Shown: positions 13,513-15,562 of the stretch, piece after piece | How positions within the stretch are numbered: the stretch's first letter is position 1 | How the letters are laid out: each line of letters starts with the position of its first letter | NCBI GenBank assembly: GCA_946409855.1 | Contig: CAMJXZ010000035.1 | Location: forward strand, 1 to 15,562 | Source: an uncultured Clostridia bacterium | GTDB taxonomy: Bacteria; Bacillota; Clostridia; Christensenellales; Aristaeellaceae | Length of the DNA: 15,562 bases | Direction: 5' to 3' | Translations under genes and position numbers: made by a program | The notes under the pieces: model-generated | Seen by the model: only the letters and a program-made list of their open reading frames with translations | Database searches by the model: none | Told to the model about the DNA's origin: nothing

Positions 13513-15562
13513 ATGTATCAGGTAAAAAAGCGGGACGGAAAAGCTGTCCCTTTTGAAATCGGCAAGATCAGCGCGGCGATGGAGAAGGCCTTCCTGTCCC
13601 AGGATAAGGAATACACCAAGGATGTGCTGGATCTGCTGGCGCTGCGCGTGACCGCGCATTTTTCGGGCAAGGTCCATGACGGGCTGATTGCCGTGGAAGA
13701 CATTCAGGACTCCGTGGAGCAGGTGCTCTCCGAAGCGGGCTACTACGATGTGGCGAAGGCCTACATCCTGTACCGCAAGCAGCATGAAAAGATCCGCAAC
13801 GTGGGCGGCACGCTGCTCAACTACAAGGATCTGGTGGACAACTACCTGCAGATCAACGACTGGCGCGTCAAGGAAAATTCCACGGTCACCTATTCCGTGG
13901 GCGGTCTGATCCTGTCCAACTCCGGCGCGATCACGGCCAACTACTGGCTGAGCGAGATTTACGACGAGGAGATCGCGGAAGCGCACCGCACCGCCGCGAT
14001 CCACCTGCACGATTTGTCCATGCTGACCGGCTACTGCGCCGGCTGGTCCCTGCGCCAGCTGATCCAGGACGGCCTGGGCGGCGTTCCCGGCAAGATCACC
14101 TCTTCCCCGGCGGCCCACCTGTCCACGCTGTGCAACCAGATGGTCAATTTCCTGGGCATCATGCAGAACGAATGGGCCGGCGCTCAGGCGTTCTCCTCCT
14201 TTGACACCTATCTTGCGCCCTTTGTCAAGGCGGATAATCTGTCCCAGAAGGAAGTCAAGCAGTGCATCCAGTCCTTCATCTACGGCGTGAACACGCCTTC
14301 CCGCTGGGGCACGCAGGCGCCTTTCTCCAACATCACCCTGGACTGGACCTGCCCCAAGGACCTGGAGCACCAGGCGGCGATCGTGGGCGGCAAGGAAATG
14401 CCCTTCACCTACGGCGACTGCCGCAAGGAAATGGACATGGTCAACAAGGCCTTCATCGAGATCATGATCGAGGGAGACGCCAACGGCCGCGGCTTCCAGT
14501 ACCCGATTCCCACCTATTCCATCACCCGCGACTTTGACTGGAGCGAAACGGAAAACAACCGCCTCCTGTTCGAGATGACCGCCAAGTACGGCACGCCGTA
14601 TTTCTCCAACTACATCAATTCCGACATGGAGCCCTCCGACGTCCGCTCCATGTGCTGCCGCCTCCGCCTGGATCTGCGGGAGCTGCGCAAAAAGACCGGC
14701 GGCTTCTTCGGCTCCGGCGAGTCCACCGGTTCCGTGGGCGTGGTCACCATCAACCTGCCCCGCATCGCCTATCTGGCCAGCGACAAGGCGGATTTCTACC
14801 GCCGCCTGGACCGGCTGATGGACCTGGCGGCCCGGTCCCTGAAGGTCAAGCGGACGGTCATCACCAAGCTGATGAACGCGGGCCTTTACCCCTACACCAA
14901 GCGCTACCTGGGCACCTTTGACAACCACTTCTCCACCATCGGCCTGGTGGGCATGAACGAGGCGTGCCAGAACGCCAAGTGGCTGCGGATGGACCTGACG
15001 CACGAGGAGTGCCAGCAGTTCGCCAAGGACGTGCTGAACCACATGCGCACCCGCCTGAGCGACTATCAGGAAATGTACGGCGACCTGTACAACTTGGAAG
15101 CCACGCCGGCGGAATCCACCGCCTTCCGCTTCGCCAAGCACGACAAGGCGCTGTATCCCGAGATCATCACGGCCAACGAGAACGGCACCCCCTATTACAC
15201 CAACTCCAGCCACCTGCCCGTGGGCTATACGGAGGACATCTTCTCCGCCCTGGACGTGCAGGACGAGCTGCAGACCCTGTACACCTCCGGCACGGTGTTC
15301 CACGCCTTCCTGGGCGAGAAGCTGCCGGACTGGAAGGCGGCCGCCGCCCTGGTGCGGAAGATCGCCGAAAACTACCGGCTGCCCTACTACACGATGAGCC
15401 CCACCTATTCCGTCTGCGCCGAGCACGGCTATCTGGACGGCGAGCAGTTCAACTGCCCCATCTGCGGCCGCCGGGCGGAGGTCTACAGCCGCATCACCGG
15501 CTACTATCGGCCCGTGCAGAACTGGAACGACGGCAAGTCCCAGGAATTCAGGGACCGCCGGG
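13513..15562 (+). CDS. nrdD: Anaerobic (class III) ribonucleoside-triphosphate reductase, 3' end outside window
   Basis: The frame is open to the last base (683 codons), lacking only a short C-terminal tail. It reduces ribonucleoside triphosphates to deoxy forms in anaerobic cells using a glycyl radical. The N-terminus (MYQVKKRDGKAVPFEIGKI) opens an ATP-cone domain of about 95 residues for allosteric control. The catalytic domain shows GYCAGWSLRQLIQDG (C175) and MCCRL (C381, C382), holding the conserved cysteines of the family. The C-terminus has a Zn-site pattern (C635, H638, C648, C651) and the glycyl radical loop RITGYYRPVQNWN with Gly663 as the radical residue. ATG 13513 has GGAGG 7 bases upstream. 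The enzyme needs the radical-SAM activase NrdG, often encoded next to nrdD; that would lie beyond the window. Confidence 0.97.
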   Translation, partial: MYQVKKRDGKAVPFEIGKISAAMEKAFLSQDKEYTKDVLDLLALRVTAHFSGKVHDGLIAVEDIQDSVEQVLSEAGYYDVAKAYILYRKQHEKIRNVGGTLLNYKDLVDNYLQINDWRVKENSTVTYSVGGLILSNSGAITANYWLSEIYDEEIAEAHRTAAIHLHDLSMLTGYCAGWSLRQLIQDGLGGVPGKITSSPAAHLSTLCNQMVNFLGIMQNEWAGAQAFSSFDTYLAPFVKADNLSQKEVKQCIQSFIYGVNTPSRWGTQAPFSNITLDWTCPKDLEHQAAIVGGKEMPFTYGDCRKEMDMVNKAFIEIMIEGDANGRGFQYPIPTYSITRDFDWSETENNRLLFEMTAKYGTPYFSNYINSDMEPSDVRSMCCRLRLDLRELRKKTGGFFGSGESTGSVGVVTINLPRIAYLASDKADFYRRLDRLMDLAARSLKVKRTVITKLMNAGLYPYTKRYLGTFDNHFSTIGLVGMNEACQNAKWLRMDLTHEECQQFAKDVLNHMRTRLSDYQEMYGDLYNLEATPAESTAFRFAKHDKALYPEIITANENGTPYYTNSSHLPVGYTEDIFSALDVQDELQTLYTSGTVFHAFLGEKLPDWKAAAALVRKIAENYRLPYYTMSPTYSVCAEHGYLDGEQFNCPICGRRAEVYSRITGYYRPVQNWNDGKSQEFRDRR

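Noticed and set aside
8631..15426. Long minus-strand frames at 8631-10601, 10920-12701 and 13450-15426.
   Set aside because: Each is antisense to a well-supported gene (phosphatase, surface protein, nrdD) and has no protein-like motif or suitable ribosome binding site.

Overview
The window reads as chromosomal DNA from a GC-rich, strictly anaerobic Gram-positive bacterium, most likely a Clostridia-class Firmicute. This is inferred from GGAGG-type ribosome binding sites, sigma-A promoters with 17-base spacers, a class III (oxygen-sensitive) ribonucleotide reductase, a thioredoxin-reductase homologue without recognisable NADPH motifs, a SpoIIE/RsbU-type phosphatase beside an RsbW-type kinase, and a surface protein with BspA-type leucine-rich repeats. 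Genus cannot be read from the sequence. No tRNA, rRNA, insertion sequence, phage gene or CRISPR array was seen.

Layout. (1) 1-450: rpsT (ribosomal protein S20) on the minus strand, with its own promoter and terminator. (2) 592-4661: a plus-strand run of a CPBP-family membrane protease, uvrB (sharing one base with it) and a family 2 glycosyltransferase (27 bases after uvrB), closed by a terminator whose stem contains the last stop codon. (3) 4785-7806: a 988-residue, membrane-anchored, cysteine-free coiled-coil protein with an internal tandem repeat of about 105 residues, ending at a bidirectional terminator. (4) 7874-8734: a thioredoxin-reductase-like flavoprotein on the minus strand. (5) 8735-8933: a divergent control region with two strong back-to-back promoters and three contiguous 23-bp direct repeats between them. 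(6) 8934-13157: a membrane-bound PP2C-type phosphatase, an RsbW-like kinase overlapping it by 32 bases, and a secreted protein with four fibronectin-III-like modules at an exact 95-residue period followed by leucine-rich repeats. (7) 13158-13512: a 355-base intergenic region with a terminator-like hairpin, two dyads and a strong promoter. (8) 13513 to the window end: nrdD, truncated by the window only shortly before its expected C-terminus.

How the genes may work together. The phosphatase and kinase look like two thirds of a partner-switching module; no STAS antagonist protein or sigma factor is present here. Their coding sequences overlap and they are followed after 71 bases by the surface protein, so the signalling pair and the surface protein may be co-transcribed. 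The repeats lie immediately upstream of the -35 elements of both divergent promoters, so one DNA-binding protein could control the flavoprotein and the signalling/surface operon together. That would be a redox-linked partner-switching locus; it is a hypothesis, not something the sequence proves. The rest of the window is ordinary housekeeping content.
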